Source: SHVO01 sp041905525 (GTDB lineage Bacteria > Pseudomonadota > Alphaproteobacteria > Rhodospirillales > Rhodospirillaceae). Taken from it: 64,000 nucleotides of DNA. The notes beneath the pieces are model-generated. The model worked only from the letters and a program-made list of their open reading frames with translations, was not told where the DNA came from and did not search any database. A program made the translations under genes and the position numbers. Positions 51,901 to 59,556 of this stretch are shown here, one piece after another; within the stretch, counting starts at the first letter, position 1; every line of letters starts with the position of its first letter. The DNA lies in the NCBI GenBank assembly GCA_041905525.1, contig JAYRKY010000004.1, forward strand, positions 62,001 to 126,000, read 5' to 3'.

Positions 51901-52673
51901 AGCCAGCTCATGAGCCCCGACGACTTGCCGCCGCCCGAAAGCTTTTCGCCTTCGCCGCGGAGGTTGGAGAAATTCGTACCGGTTCCCGATCCGTACTTAA
52001 AGAGGCGCGCTTCCCGTACCCAAAGGTCCATGATCCCGCCTTCGTTGACGAGGTCGTCGTTGATACTCTGGATGAAGCACGCGTGAGGCTGCGGGCGCTC
52101 ATAGGCGCTGGAGGACGGCAGCAGTTTTCCGGTCTCGTGATCGACGTAGTAGTGGCCCTGCGAACCGCCGTCGATCCCGTAGGCCCAATGCAGGCCGGTG
52201 TTGAACCACTGCGGCGAGTTGGGTGCGCACATCTGGGTCGCGAGCATGAAGCGCATTTCGTCGAAGTAGGCGCGGGCATCGCGGTCGCTATCGAAGTACC
52301 CGGCCTTCCAGCCCCAATAGGCCCAGGTCCCGGCCAAGCGGTCGAAGACCTGGCGCGCATCTGTCTCGCCGGTGTAGCGCTCCTGCTCCGGCAACTCAGC
52401 CAGCTCAGCCGCCGCCGGGACCTTCCGCCACAGAAAGTCCGGCACATCGTCTTCCGCCACCGGCACGAGCCGCGCCGGTACGCCCGCCCGGCGCACATAT
52501 TTCTGGGCAAGGATGTCTACGGCCACTTGGCTCCACGATTCGGGGACCTGCAGGCCATTCTGGGCGAACACGACCGAGCCATCGGGATTGCGGATCTCAC
52601 TGGCCTGGGCCCGGAACCCGAGGCCCTGGTAAGGAGACTGACCTTCGCTGGTAAACCGCCGTGTAATCCGCAT
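48975..52673 (-). CDS. nrdJ: Adenosylcobalamin-dependent (class II) ribonucleotide reductase
   Basis: 1232 residues from ATG 52673, with GAGGG upstream; the frame extends 31 codons further but the family start MRITRRFTSEGQSPYQGL fits here. The class II barrel holds NSPQWFNTGLHWAYG, PHACFIQSIND, FKYGSGTGTNFS and NPCSEYMFLDN. The C-terminus carries CTDCGNFTLLRNGTCLKCDTCG, the Cys pairs that regenerate the active site. It reduces ribonucleotides to deoxyribonucleotides without oxygen dependence. A palindrome resembling an NrdR box lies upstream. The CD-NTase-like gene follows by 9 nt. Confidence 0.97.
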   Translation of the reverse strand: MRITRRFTSEGQSPYQGLGFRAQASEIRNPDGSVVFAQNGLQVPESWSQVAVDILAQKYVRRAGVPARLVPVAEDDVPDFLWRKVPAAAELAELPEQERYTGETDARQVFDRLAGTWAYWGWKAGYFDSDRDARAYFDEMRFMLATQMCAPNSPQWFNTGLHWAYGIDGGSQGHYYVDHETGKLLPSSSAYERPQPHACFIQSINDDLVNEGGIMDLWVREARLFKYGSGTGTNFSNLRGEGEKLSGGGKSSGLMSWLRIGDRAAGAIKSGGTTRRAAKMVILNADHPDIEAFVDWKVREEQKVAALVAGSKLTAKHLNLILKACRSWDGIDSTKRLDPSVNKLLRKEIKAAKAAMIPDAMIQRTLQLAAQGAASLELPVFDTDWDSEAYGTVSGQNSNNSVRVTDAFLNAVEQDADWQLTSRVTGKPVKTIKARALWERIGEAAWQCADPGLQYDTTINDWHTCPESGRINASNPCSEYMFLDNTACNLASLNLMSFRKADGGFDTQGFEHAVRLWTIALEISVVMAQFPSKEIAKLSYDFRTLGLGFANLGGLLMANGLPYDSEEGRALCGAISALMTGVAYATSAEIAEEHGPFPAYEKNASAMLRVIRNHRRAAYGAHDGYEGLSINPVALNAADCPDSALVTAAKQAWDRALELGTAHGFRNAQVTVIAPTGTIGLVMDCDTTGIEPDFAMVKFKKLAGGGYFKIINRIVPLALRTLGYSDQAINEITTYALGRATLKGAPAINPISLADRGFDENALGAIESALKDAFDIKFVFNKYTLGEEFCISKLGFDAEQLDDPSFNMLEALGFTKSAIEQANTYVCGAMTLEGAPHLKAEHLAVFDCATPCGRSGTRSLSADSHIGMMAAAQPFISGAISKTINMPSSATIADCKDAYMKSWKLGLKANALYRDGSKLSQPLAAQVLSDSDADDDEDMVAAVAAAPSASRAEIVAERIIERVVERERQRLPDRRKGYTQKAIVGGHKVYIRTGEYDDGKLGEVFIDMHKEGAAFRSLMNNFAIAISIGLQYGVPLEEYVDAFTFTRFEPAGAVQGNSSIKMATSLLDYVFRELAVSYLGRNDLAHATDADMEPDAIGAGQSADKLLQIAEKSVSKAFIRSSNLYFLKPGSRGAEPSGAAGAVSAISAPPTSSAPSVTMSGGATALAQGAFAQEEVKVTRVTEVTESRRSAVHVARMKGYEGDACTDCGNFTLLRNGTCLKCDTCGTTSGCS

Positions 52674-53042
52674 GGCATCGCCCTCTAAAACAGTTAGCAG
52701 TCGCCGAAGCGACGAAAACTCCGCTGGGACTTCATGGTGAAGCCCTCCAATGCTTTGGTATTCCAAGCTTTTCAGCGGTCCTCTCGGTCGCCCGCCCCGA
52801 GACCCTATATATAGGGGCCCCTCCGCGCGACACCCACAAGACTAGGGGCTAACCCCCCCTGTTTCAAGGATTTGACGGCCACCCGACCCTGTGGATCGCC
52901 CACTCTAGCGGGGATAACTTATAGATTTGGGGTCAGACTCCATTTCGCGCGTCTACTATGGCCCCAATTCAATATCGCGCTTCACCCTTGAATCGGAGGG
53001 CGCGCGACGACACATCACCCCGACATCCTTCAGGAGGTCTTC
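52674..53042. other. Divergent promoter region between nrdJ and creA
   Basis: 369 bases without a gene. They hold the nrdJ leader, the palindrome CCCTATATATAGGG (52803-52816), a second imperfect copy (52833-52847), and the creA ribosome-binding site CAGGAGG. There is no cobalamin riboswitch: I see neither a B12-box-like sequence nor its long fold. Confidence 0.55.
52803..52847. promoter_or_regulatory. Candidate tandem NrdR boxes upstream of nrdJ
   Basis: CCCTATATATAGGG (52803-52816) is a perfect 14-bp palindrome resembling the NrdR-box core (CxATATATxG). CCCACAAGACTAGGG (52833-52847) is a weaker copy. Their centres are about 30.5 bp apart, three helical turns, as is common for paired NrdR sites. 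They lie 130-174 nt upstream of the nrdJ start. NrdR itself is not in the window. Confidence 0.55.
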
Positions 53043-53513
53043 ATGCTCCGTTTCGCGCCCCTATTGCTTCTCGGTCTCGTGGCCTTCGCCTCAGCGCCCT
53101 CGCGCGCGGATGAAGTGGGGTGTGTCTCCACCACCTTCCGGTACCTGGGCGCCGCAAACGACAAGATTTGCATTGAAGCCTTCAAGGACCCCGATGTGCC
53201 CGGCGTGGTCTGTCACCTCAGCCGCGCGGTCACCGGCGGCATCAAGGGAAAGCTCGGATTGGCCGAGGACACGTCCGACGCCTCCATCGCCTGTCGCCAG
53301 GTCGGCCCGATCACGCTCCCGGAGAAGCTCAAGCAGGAGGAGGATGTGTTTGAAGAGAACCGCTCCCTGTTCTTCAAGGAACTCCACGTCGTGCGATTCT
53401 TCGACAAGCCCAACAACACGCTGGTCTATCTTAGCTACTCGGACCGCGTGATCGAGGGCTCGCCGAAGAATGCGATCTCTACCGTCCCCATCATGCCGTG
53501 GGGCGGGAAGTAG
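53043..53513 (+). CDS. creA: CreA family protein
   Basis: 156 residues with a strong Shine-Dalgarno. A signal peptide (ending APSRADEVG) leads to the CreA signature: FRYLGAANDKICIEAFKDPDVPGVVCHLSRA, then GIKGKLGLAEDTSDASIACRQ. Three Cys in the mature part are conserved. CreA is a periplasmic protein of unknown function found widely in Proteobacteria. It is divergent from nrdJ and converges on the PRC-barrel gene. Confidence 0.93.
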   Translation: MLRFAPLLLLGLVAFASAPSRADEVGCVSTTFRYLGAANDKICIEAFKDPDVPGVVCHLSRAVTGGIKGKLGLAEDTSDASIACRQVGPITLPEKLKQEEDVFEENRSLFFKELHVVRFFDKPNNTLVYLSYSDRVIEGSPKNAISTVPIMPWGGK

Positions 53514-53516
53514 AGC

Positions 53517-54068
53517 CTATTTCGGGGCCGCGCCACCGGTTGTCGTCGTGCCTGATGCGTTGGGGCGCCACTCCGGGCGAAGACGGAGTTGCATCGCGGT
53601 CATATCCACCCGGACTTCACGGCCAGGATCGATCGCCTTGAGGTCCGCCCAGCGCAATTCGACGTCACGGCCGCCAAACCCGAAGAATCCGCCGGTCGAA
53701 ATGATGACGCTCTCCACCCGGCCGGTGCCATCCAACAGCACGTTCTCAATTTCTCCGATCGTCTGACCGGCGGGGTCCTTCACGTCCGTCCCGATCAGAC
53801 GGCCGATGTTCATTTCACCCGCAACCGGTCCCGTGATGCTCGGGATAGGCTCGTTTGGCGCGCGGGCCGCGGGCGCAACGCGGGCTGTGTCGGTACGGGC
53901 CGCGTCTGGCCGCGATGTTGCCCGTGGCGGTACGTTCCGGGCTGCGGGCGACGTTACAGGTGCGGGGCGTGCCTCGACGCGAGCCGTCTGACGCGATGAG
54001 CCATCGCCCGCGCATCCGGCTAAAAGGGCCGCCGCCGCGGCGCCGGCGAATAGGAATTGAATTTTCAT
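53517..54068 (-). CDS. PRC-barrel lipoprotein
   Basis: 183 residues. The lipobox LLAGC ends the leader, so it is a lipoprotein. Residues about 25-85 are Ala/Arg/Pro-rich and disordered. A PRC-barrel follows: MNIGRLIGTDVKDPAGQTIGEIENVLLDGTG and VIISTGGFFGFGGRDVELRWADL. PRC barrels mediate binding in photosynthetic reaction centres and in RimM, but secreted versions are of unknown function. It is divergent from the NDUFA12 gene (238 nt). Confidence 0.88.
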   Translation of the reverse strand: MKIQFLFAGAAAAALLAGCAGDGSSRQTARVEARPAPVTSPAARNVPPRATSRPDAARTDTARVAPAARAPNEPIPSITGPVAGEMNIGRLIGTDVKDPAGQTIGEIENVLLDGTGRVESVIISTGGFFGFGGRDVELRWADLKAIDPGREVRVDMTAMQLRLRPEWRPNASGTTTTGGAAPK

Positions 54069-54306
54069 GGATCCTCCTTGGGGAATTCAGTCCCGTCCAT
54101 GTGTCAACGCCCGTGCAAATTGCGGGTTCCCGGCTGTGGCGCCCGGTGGAGGAGCGCGCTTCCCGCGCAACGCTTGATCGCCTATACTAATCAAGCATTT
54201 AGCGAGCTCCCCCGGACGGTTGTCGTCGCGGGGGAAAAAAGCCATAGTGCGGCCCGCGTAACGGGCGCAGATCCGTGCGCGCTAGGAATTATGGAGTAGG
54301 AACGCG

Positions 54307-54657
54307 ATGAGTATCGGCACTTGGCTGCATACAAAGCTGTACGGCGAGAAGGTCGGCGAGGACGCCTACGGCAACATCTATTACAAGTCCAAGCGCAAGC
54401 GTTTCGGAAACCGCGAAGAACGTTGGGTCGTTTATAACGGCGAAGCCGAAGCGTCCCGCGTCCCGCCCGAATGGCATGCCTGGCTGCATCACACCACCGA
54501 TGCGCCGCTGGCCACACCGGCGCGCCCGTGGATCAAACCGCACCAGCCCAATCTCACTGGGACGGTCGAAGCCTACTATCCGCCGGGGCATGATTTGCGC
54601 GGCGGTCATCGTGCAAAGGCCAGCGGCGATTACCAGGCCTGGACGCCTGAAGGCTAA
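54307..54657 (+). CDS. NADH:ubiquinone oxidoreductase accessory subunit, NDUFA12 family
   Basis: 116 residues with the NDUFA12/B17.2 motifs GEKVGEDAYGNIYYKSK, ERRWVVYNGEAEASRVPPEWHAWLHHTTD. It is an accessory subunit of complex I on the cytoplasmic side, shared only by alphaproteobacteria and mitochondria. It heads a conserved block with MlaD and DUF2155 genes, where the linkage is common in this class but is not a functional pathway. Confidence 0.95.
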   Translation: MSIGTWLHTKLYGEKVGEDAYGNIYYKSKRKRFGNREERWVVYNGEAEASRVPPEWHAWLHHTTDAPLATPARPWIKPHQPNLTGTVEAYYPPGHDLRGGHRAKASGDYQAWTPEG

Positions 54658-54740
54658 CGGCGGCCGCAGTTTGCGGCGCAGGACTAGTCAGCAGCGCGCG
54701 CGCAGAGAGACGAAGAATTGGCCGTGAATACACCTCGCAA

Positions 54741-55265
54741 ATGGCACTCCTGATGCACGCGGCCGAACAGCGCGAGACCATCGTCGGAGCGATCGCCGCG
54801 GTCGTGCTCGGCCTCGGACTTGTCCTCGTCGCGCTCACGAACCGCGCCTCGCAACGCACCGATGACGGCATCTTCCACCTGCTCGCCGACTTCGATCACG
54901 TCGACGGTGTCCATATCGGCACGCCCGTGCGTGTTGCCGGCGTGGATATCGGCTCCGTCGCGCATATGAATGTCGATAGCCGCGGTCGCGCTCTGCTCGC
55001 GTTCCGTTTCGACCAATCCATCGATCTCCCGGACGACACTGCCGCCGTCATCGAAACCGATGGCCTCTTCGGCCAAAAGTATGTGGAGCTCCGTCCGGGC
55101 GGCTCCGACCGCAACCTTAAAAACGGGGCGCGTATTTCCTTTAGTCAGGATGCCGTGATCCTCGAGGATCTCGTCGCTCTGATTGTGCAGCGTGCGAAAG
55201 CCGCTCAGGCCGCCGCAAATGCGCCCCCCGTCGAAGCTTCTTCCGCAGGCCCGAAATCGCCATGA
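54741..55265 (+). CDS. MlaD-like MCE-domain protein 1
   Basis: 174 residues (ATG 54753 is an alternative start). One N-terminal helix (TIVGAIAAVVLGLGLVLVALT) anchors it to the inner membrane. The MCE domain follows: FDHVDGVHIGTPVRVAGVDIGSVAHM, then FGQKYVELRPGG. MCE proteins form hexameric rings that carry phospholipids between membranes, with MlaE and MlaF. It is shorter than the second copy's family average and its stop overlaps the next start. The two genes together may form a mixed ring. Confidence 0.85.
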   Translation: MALLMHAAEQRETIVGAIAAVVLGLGLVLVALTNRASQRTDDGIFHLLADFDHVDGVHIGTPVRVAGVDIGSVAHMNVDSRGRALLAFRFDQSIDLPDDTAAVIETDGLFGQKYVELRPGGSDRNLKNGARISFSQDAVILEDLVALIVQRAKAAQAAANAPPVEASSAGPKSP

Positions 55266-55753
55266 CAAAACGCAATCCCATCGAAACCGTGCTTGGCGCG
55301 GTGGTGCTCGTGATCGCCGCGATGTTCCTGCTTTTCGCGTATTCCGCCTCGGACATGCGCGCCGTCACCGGCTATGACATTACCGCGACTTTCCTGAAGG
55401 TAGGCGGTCTCGAACGCGGCAGCGATGTGCGTATCAGCGGCATCAACGTGGGCACCGTCACCGATCAGCGTCTCGATCCGCAGACCTTCGAGGCAAAGGT
55501 GACGATGTCGATTTCTTCCGATGTGAAATTACCCGCCGACACCACAGCGTCCATTGTGTCGGACGGCCTGTTGGGCGGTAAGTACATCAACCTTGTTCCG
55601 GGCCAGGCTCCGGAGCAGATCGCTGCCGGCGGTGCCATCACCCGTACCCGCGACTTCCAGTCGCTCGAAGATCTGGTGGGCGAAATCATCTTCCTGGCGA
55701 CGAACAGCGGTAGCAGCGGCGGCGCTGCGCCGACCATGCCTGCCCCAGAATGA
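55262..55753 (+). CDS. mlaD: MlaD-like MCE-domain protein 2
   Basis: 163 residues, starting ATGA on the previous stop. The N-terminal helix (VLGAVVLVIAAMFLLFAYS) is followed by the MCE domain: FLKVGGLERGSDVRISGINVGTVTDQRLD and DGLLGGKYINLVPG. It resembles E. coli MlaD, the substrate-binding ring of the MlaFEDB transporter. MlaE, MlaF and MlaB are not in the window. The DUF2155 gene begins 37 nt downstream. Confidence 0.9.
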   Translation: MTKRNPIETVLGAVVLVIAAMFLLFAYSASDMRAVTGYDITATFLKVGGLERGSDVRISGINVGTVTDQRLDPQTFEAKVTMSISSDVKLPADTTASIVSDGLLGGKYINLVPGQAPEQIAAGGAITRTRDFQSLEDLVGEIIFLATNSGSSGGAAPTMPAPE

Positions 55754-55790
55754 ACAAAAAGTTCGCTCATACGTTGTTCAGGACGGGCTC

Positions 55791-56189
55791 ATGAGAATCG
55801 CCGCTTTTCGCACTTTAGGATGTCTCGCGCTGGCCGCCGGCTTGGCGTCGCCCGTGTTTGCGACCGACATCCCGATGGATACGGTGGTTTACGGCAACCT
55901 CGACAAGGTGACCGGGCGGGTCAACACCGTGGCGGGCCGCATCGATACGCCGCTTCACTTCGGCACGCTTGAGATCGTTACGCGCGCCTGTTTCGCCCAC
56001 CCGCCGGAGGAGCCGCCTGAGAACGCGGCCTTCGTCGAGATCTTTGATCAGCCGGAAAAAGGCGAAAAGAAAAAGGTATTCAGCGGTTGGATGTTTGGCT
56101 CGAGCCCCGCGCTCTCGGCGCTCGATCATCCTGTCTACGATATCTGGGTCTTGCGCTGCGAAAGCAGCAAGGCTTCCAGCTCGGGCTGA
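55791..56189 (+). CDS. DUF2155 family secreted protein
   Basis: 132 residues from ATG 55791; the frame extends upstream into mlaD but that part is not this protein. A signal peptide (ending SPVFATDI) precedes the DUF2155 signature: LDKVTGRVNTVAGRIDTPLHFGTLEI, then CFAHPPEEPPENAAFVEI and the C-terminal FSGWMFGSSPALSALDHPVYDIWVLRC. Two Cys may pair. Function unknown. The last 55 bases overlap the convergent aat gene. Confidence 0.93.
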   Translation: MRIAAFRTLGCLALAAGLASPVFATDIPMDTVVYGNLDKVTGRVNTVAGRIDTPLHFGTLEIVTRACFAHPPEEPPENAAFVEIFDQPEKGEKKKVFSGWMFGSSPALSALDHPVYDIWVLRCESSKASSSG

Positions 56190-56803
56190 GGAACCGGCGG
56201 CCCGAATTCCGCGCTTCGTGCCAGCGCGGCACTGAGGTGCGCGAGATAGTCCTTCTGCGGAATTTCTTCCGCACCGAAGGTTTTCAAGTGATCGGTCATG
56301 AACTGCGTATCGAGAAGGGTGAATCCGCCTTTCTTCAGGATCGCCGCCAAATGCGTCAGCGCGACTTTGGACGCGTTGGTGGCGCGGCTGAACATGCTCT
56401 CGCCGAAGAAGGCCGCTCCCATCGCGAGGCCGTAGAGCCCCCCGGCGAGATGAGCTTCGCCGTTTTCGTCGTCGATCCAGGTTTCAACGCTGTGCGCGAG
56501 TCCCGCTTCGTGAAGTTGGACAAACAACTCCATGATGTGATCGTTGATCCAAGTATCAGGACGGCCCTCGGCGGGTTCCGCGCAGCCCGCCATCACGCCG
56601 GCGAAGTCGGTGTCCACCGTGACGCGGAAATCGCCGCGTCGCAGCGTTTTGCGCAAGGACCGGGAGATGTGGAATTGCTCGAGAGGGATGACACCGCGCA
56701 GCTTGGGCTGCACCCAGAACACTTCGGTATCGCCGCGCGATTTCGCCATGGGGAAAACCCCGTAGGCGTAGGCCTTGAGCACAAGTTCCGGGGTGATGGT
56801 CAC
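56135..56803 (-). CDS. aat: Leucyl/phenylalanyl-tRNA-protein transferase
   Basis: 222 residues from GTG 56803, with GAGG five nt upstream. The Aat hallmarks are KAYAYGVFPMAKSRGD, FWVQPKLRGVIPLEQFHISRSL, GLAHSVETWIDDENGEAHLAGGLYGLAMGAAFFGESMF and FTLLDTQFMTDHLKTFGAEEI. It adds Leu or Phe to proteins with N-terminal Arg or Lys so that ClpS/ClpAP degrade them. It is 52 nt after accC in the same leftward operon. The 3' end overlaps DUF2155 by 55 bp. Confidence 0.97.
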   Translation of the reverse strand: MTITPELVLKAYAYGVFPMAKSRGDTEVFWVQPKLRGVIPLEQFHISRSLRKTLRRGDFRVTVDTDFAGVMAGCAEPAEGRPDTWINDHIMELFVQLHEAGLAHSVETWIDDENGEAHLAGGLYGLAMGAAFFGESMFSRATNASKVALTHLAAILKKGGFTLLDTQFMTDHLKTFGAEEIPQKDYLAHLSAALARSAEFGPPVPQPELEALLLSQRKTQIS

Positions 56804-56855
56804 GCCGTCCTCACACTCTTTTTCGAAATGTGAGGACCGCGGATGACCCGGAAAC

Positions 56856-58208
56856 TCACTTTTCGGTTTTTAACCGCTCGATGAAGCCTTCCAACCAGCG
56901 GATGTCGTAGTCGCCGTTGATGATCGCCGGCTCGGACAGCACCGCCATATGCAGCGGGATCGTCGTTTGGATGCCGTCGATCACGTATTCATGCAGCGCG
57001 CGGCGCATGCGCATCAGGCACTCTTCGCGTGTGGCGCCCTGCACGATCAGCTTCGCGATCAGACTATCGTAGTGCGGCGGAATTTTGAAGCCGGAGAACA
57101 GTCCGGAGTCGACGCGCACGCGGCGGCCGCCCGGCGAATGGTAGCCGGTAATCTTGCCCGGTGAAGGCGCAAAGGTTTCCGGATTCTCGGCGTTGATGCG
57201 GCACTCCATCGAGCAGCCTTCGAAGGTGATGTCCTTCTGCGTGAAGCCCAGTTCCAGTCCGGCCGCGATACGAATCTGCTCGCGTACAAGGTCGAGCCCC
57301 GTCACCATCTCGGTCACCGGATGTTCCACCTGCAAGCGGGTGTTCATCTCGATGAAGTAGAACTTACCGTTTTCGTACAGGAATTCGACGGTCCCGGCGT
57401 TGTCGTAGCCCAGCTTCTTCATGGCCTTTACGACCACGGCGCCGATCTCTTCGCGCTGGCCCGCGTTCAAGGCCGGCGACGGCGTTTCTTCGAAGATTTT
57501 CTGGTGCCGGCGCTGGAGCGAGCAGTCGCGCTCGCCCAAATGCACAACATTGCCGTGCTTGTCGCCCAGCACCTGGATTTCAATGTGGCGCGGCTTGCCG
57601 AGGTACTTCTCCATGTACAGCTCGCCATTGCCGAACGCGGCTTTCGCTTCGGCCGAGGCGACCTGGAACGCTTCTTTCACTTGCTCGCGGTTTTGCGCGA
57701 CCTTCATGCCGCGTCCGCCGCCGCCGGCGCTCGCCTTCAGCAGCACCGGATAGCCGATATCGTCGGCGATCTTCACGGCTTCATCTTCCGAGGCGACGGC
57801 CCCATCTGAGCCCGGCACCACCGGAATCCCGGTTTCCTTCGCCGTTTTCTTCGCCAGCACCTTGTCGCCCATGGTGCGGATATGCACCGGCGCGGGACCG
57901 ATGAAGGTCAAGTGATGATCGGCCACCATTTCGGCGAACTCGGCGTTCTCCGACAGAAATCCGTAGCCCGGATGAATCGCGTCCGCGCCCGTGATCGTGG
58001 CGGCGGAAATGATCGCGGCTTTGTTCAGATAGCTTTCCCGCGCCGAGGGCGGTCCGATACAGACGGACTCGTCGGCCAGTCGCACGTGCATCGCCTCGGA
58101 GTCCGCGGTCGAGTGCACCGCTACGGTTTGGATGCCCATTTCGCGGCAGGCGCGCTGAATGCGCAGCGCGATCTCGCCGCGGTTCGCGATGAGGATTTTT
58201 TCGAACAT
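56856..58208 (-). CDS. accC: Biotin carboxylase subunit of acetyl-CoA carboxylase
   Basis: 450 residues, the family length. The N-terminal MFEKILIANRGEIALRIQRACREMG, the ATP-grasp glycine loop KASAGGGGRGMKVA and the catalytic region MNTRLQVEHPVTEM are intact. It carboxylates biotin on AccB with bicarbonate and ATP, the first step of fatty-acid synthesis. It lies 7 nt after accB in the operon aroQ-accB-accC-aat. AccA and AccD are not in the window. Confidence 0.98.
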   Translation of the reverse strand: MFEKILIANRGEIALRIQRACREMGIQTVAVHSTADSEAMHVRLADESVCIGPPSARESYLNKAAIISAATITGADAIHPGYGFLSENAEFAEMVADHHLTFIGPAPVHIRTMGDKVLAKKTAKETGIPVVPGSDGAVASEDEAVKIADDIGYPVLLKASAGGGGRGMKVAQNREQVKEAFQVASAEAKAAFGNGELYMEKYLGKPRHIEIQVLGDKHGNVVHLGERDCSLQRRHQKIFEETPSPALNAGQREEIGAVVVKAMKKLGYDNAGTVEFLYENGKFYFIEMNTRLQVEHPVTEMVTGLDLVREQIRIAAGLELGFTQKDITFEGCSMECRINAENPETFAPSPGKITGYHSPGGRRVRVDSGLFSGFKIPPHYDSLIAKLIVQGATREECLMRMRRALHEYVIDGIQTTIPLHMAVLSEPAIINGDYDIRWLEGFIERLKTEK

Positions 58209-58215
58209 TCCGTGG

Positions 58216-58797
58216 TTACTCGATGATCATGAGCGGCTCGCCGTATTCCACCGGCGCGCCGTTTTCGACGACCAGCTTCACGATCTTGCCGGCGCGCGGC
58301 GACTTCACGGGGTTAAACGTCTTCATGGCTTCGATCAGGCACAGGGTCTGGCCCTCGCTCACGGTGTCGCCGACCTTCACGAACGGCGCCGCGCCCGGTT
58401 CAGGCAGCAGGTAACATACGCCGACCATGGGCGACTTGACGGTGCCTGGATGCGTCGCCGGATCGGCCGGGGCCGCGGGCGCGGCCGGAGCGGCGGCGCT
58501 CGGCGCGGGCAGGGCCGGGGCGGCCGGCGCGGCATAGGCCACGGGCGCGGCGAAACCGCCGCTATGGCTGCGCGCGACGCGCACGCGTACGCCGCCGGCT
58601 TCATATTCGATTTCCGTCAGCGAGGTTTCGTCGAGGATCGACGCGAGCTGCTTTACCAAGAGGCCTTCGATGCTGCGGCCCGCGGCGGACTTCCCAGCCG
58701 TGGCCTTGGTTTCGGCCGCTTTCGGCGCAGCTTTGGCGGCGGGGGCTTCTTTCTTGGCGGCGCTTTTCGAGGCGCCCTTTTTCACGGTCTTTTTCAC
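58216..58797 (-). CDS. accB: Biotin carboxyl carrier protein of acetyl-CoA carboxylase
   Basis: 193 residues, longer than E. coli AccB by about 40. The N-terminus is a Lys/Ala-rich tail and the linker about 95-125 is Ala/Pro-rich, the usual flexible hinge. The C-terminal biotinyl domain has SPMVGVCYLLP and the modified Lys in LIEAMKTFNPV; the canonical motif is AMKMM. The domain carries CO2 to the carboxyltransferase. The start overlaps the aroQ stop as ATGA. Confidence 0.96.
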   Translation of the reverse strand: MKKTVKKGASKSAAKKEAPAAKAAPKAAETKATAGKSAAGRSIEGLLVKQLASILDETSLTEIEYEAGGVRVRVARSHSGGFAAPVAYAAPAAPALPAPSAAAPAAPAAPADPATHPGTVKSPMVGVCYLLPEPGAAPFVKVGDTVSEGQTLCLIEAMKTFNPVKSPRAGKIVKLVVENGAPVEYGEPLMIIE

Positions 58798-59246
58798 TTT
58801 GTGTTCCTTGCATCGAGAATGTGCGCCATCGCATCCACCGCCAGCTCGTAGCCGAGCGCACCGAAACCACAGATAACGCCGGTCGCCGCGCGGCTGACGT
58901 AGGAGTGATGACGGAACTCCTCGCGTCTGTAGATGTTGGACAGATGTACTTCGATCACCGGAAGGTCGCTGGCCAGCAGCGCATCCAGGATCGCAACGGA
59001 CGTGTGGGTGTAGGCCGCGGCATTGATGATGATCCCGGCGGCCGACACGCGGGCCTCCTGGATGGCCGTCACCAGCTCGCCTTCGTTGTTGCTCTGGCGG
59101 AAATCAGCTGTGAGTCCGTGCGTCTTCGCGCGCGCGACCGTGGCCGCCTTCAGATCGTCGAGCGATCCACGGCCATAAATCTCCGGTTCCCGCTGCCCCA
59201 GCAAATTGAGGTTCGGCCCGTTCAGCACAACGATGGTGCGGCTCAA
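58794..59246 (-). CDS. aroQ: Type II 3-dehydroquinate dehydratase
   Basis: 150 residues, the dodecameric type II length. TIVVLNGPNLNLLGQREPEIYG begins the enzyme, the flexible lid follows in FRQSNNEGELVTAI, NAAAYTHTSVAILDAL is central, and the catalytic His is in HLSNIYRREEFRHHS. It converts 3-dehydroquinate to 3-dehydroshikimate. The gene is first in a leftward operon with accB-accC-aat. Its promoter lies near 59247-59390, opposite the thiamine riboswitch region. Confidence 0.97.
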   Translation of the reverse strand: MSRTIVVLNGPNLNLLGQREPEIYGRGSLDDLKAATVARAKTHGLTADFRQSNNEGELVTAIQEARVSAAGIIINAAAYTHTSVAILDALLASDLPVIEVHLSNIYRREEFRHHSYVSRAATGVICGFGALGYELAVDAMAHILDARNTK

Positions 59247-59439
59247 GCGTGTCTTTCCTACCCTGGCTTTGGGAGCCCGCCCGGCGGGGGGTGCCTCAAG
59301 CCGTGTCAGGGATATACCACCCTTTTGGTTGCGGCAACCTTTCCGACCTGTCTTGTCGGATAAAATTTAATGGTTGCAAGGCCATAGCCCACTTTTTGGC
59401 GCCCGACGGAGCTTGACTCGCGCCCCTCGCTCGCCCATC

Positions 59440-59550
59440 TTCCCGCCCGAACCGGGGTGCCCGTTCCCTCTTGAGGCGGGCTGAGACAGGGCTGCCTGTG
59501 CGCCTTGAACCCGCTGAACCTGATCTGGGTCATGCCAGCGAAGGGAGGGA
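59440..59550 (+). promoter_or_regulatory. TPP riboswitch (THI element) upstream of thiS
   Basis: The conserved core is present: CGGGGTGCCC, then GGCTGAGACAG, a variable arm, then ACCTGATCTGG and ATGCCAGCGAAGGGA. The 3' strand of P1 (AAGGGAGGGA, 59541-59550) also contains the Shine-Dalgarno. TPP binding would therefore close the stem and block ribosome access to thiS, a translation-control design common in Proteobacteria. Confidence 0.96.
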
Positions 59551-59556
59551 GTGTCT

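Noticed and set aside
52674..53042. A cobalamin riboswitch before nrdJ
   Set aside because: No B12 box or characteristic long structured leader is visible; a short palindromic operator explains the conserved-looking part better.
54208..54235. A TCCCCCG/CGGGGGA hairpin as a terminator
   Set aside because: On the plus strand it is followed by A residues, and on the minus strand the T run precedes the stem, so neither direction gives a Rho-independent terminator.
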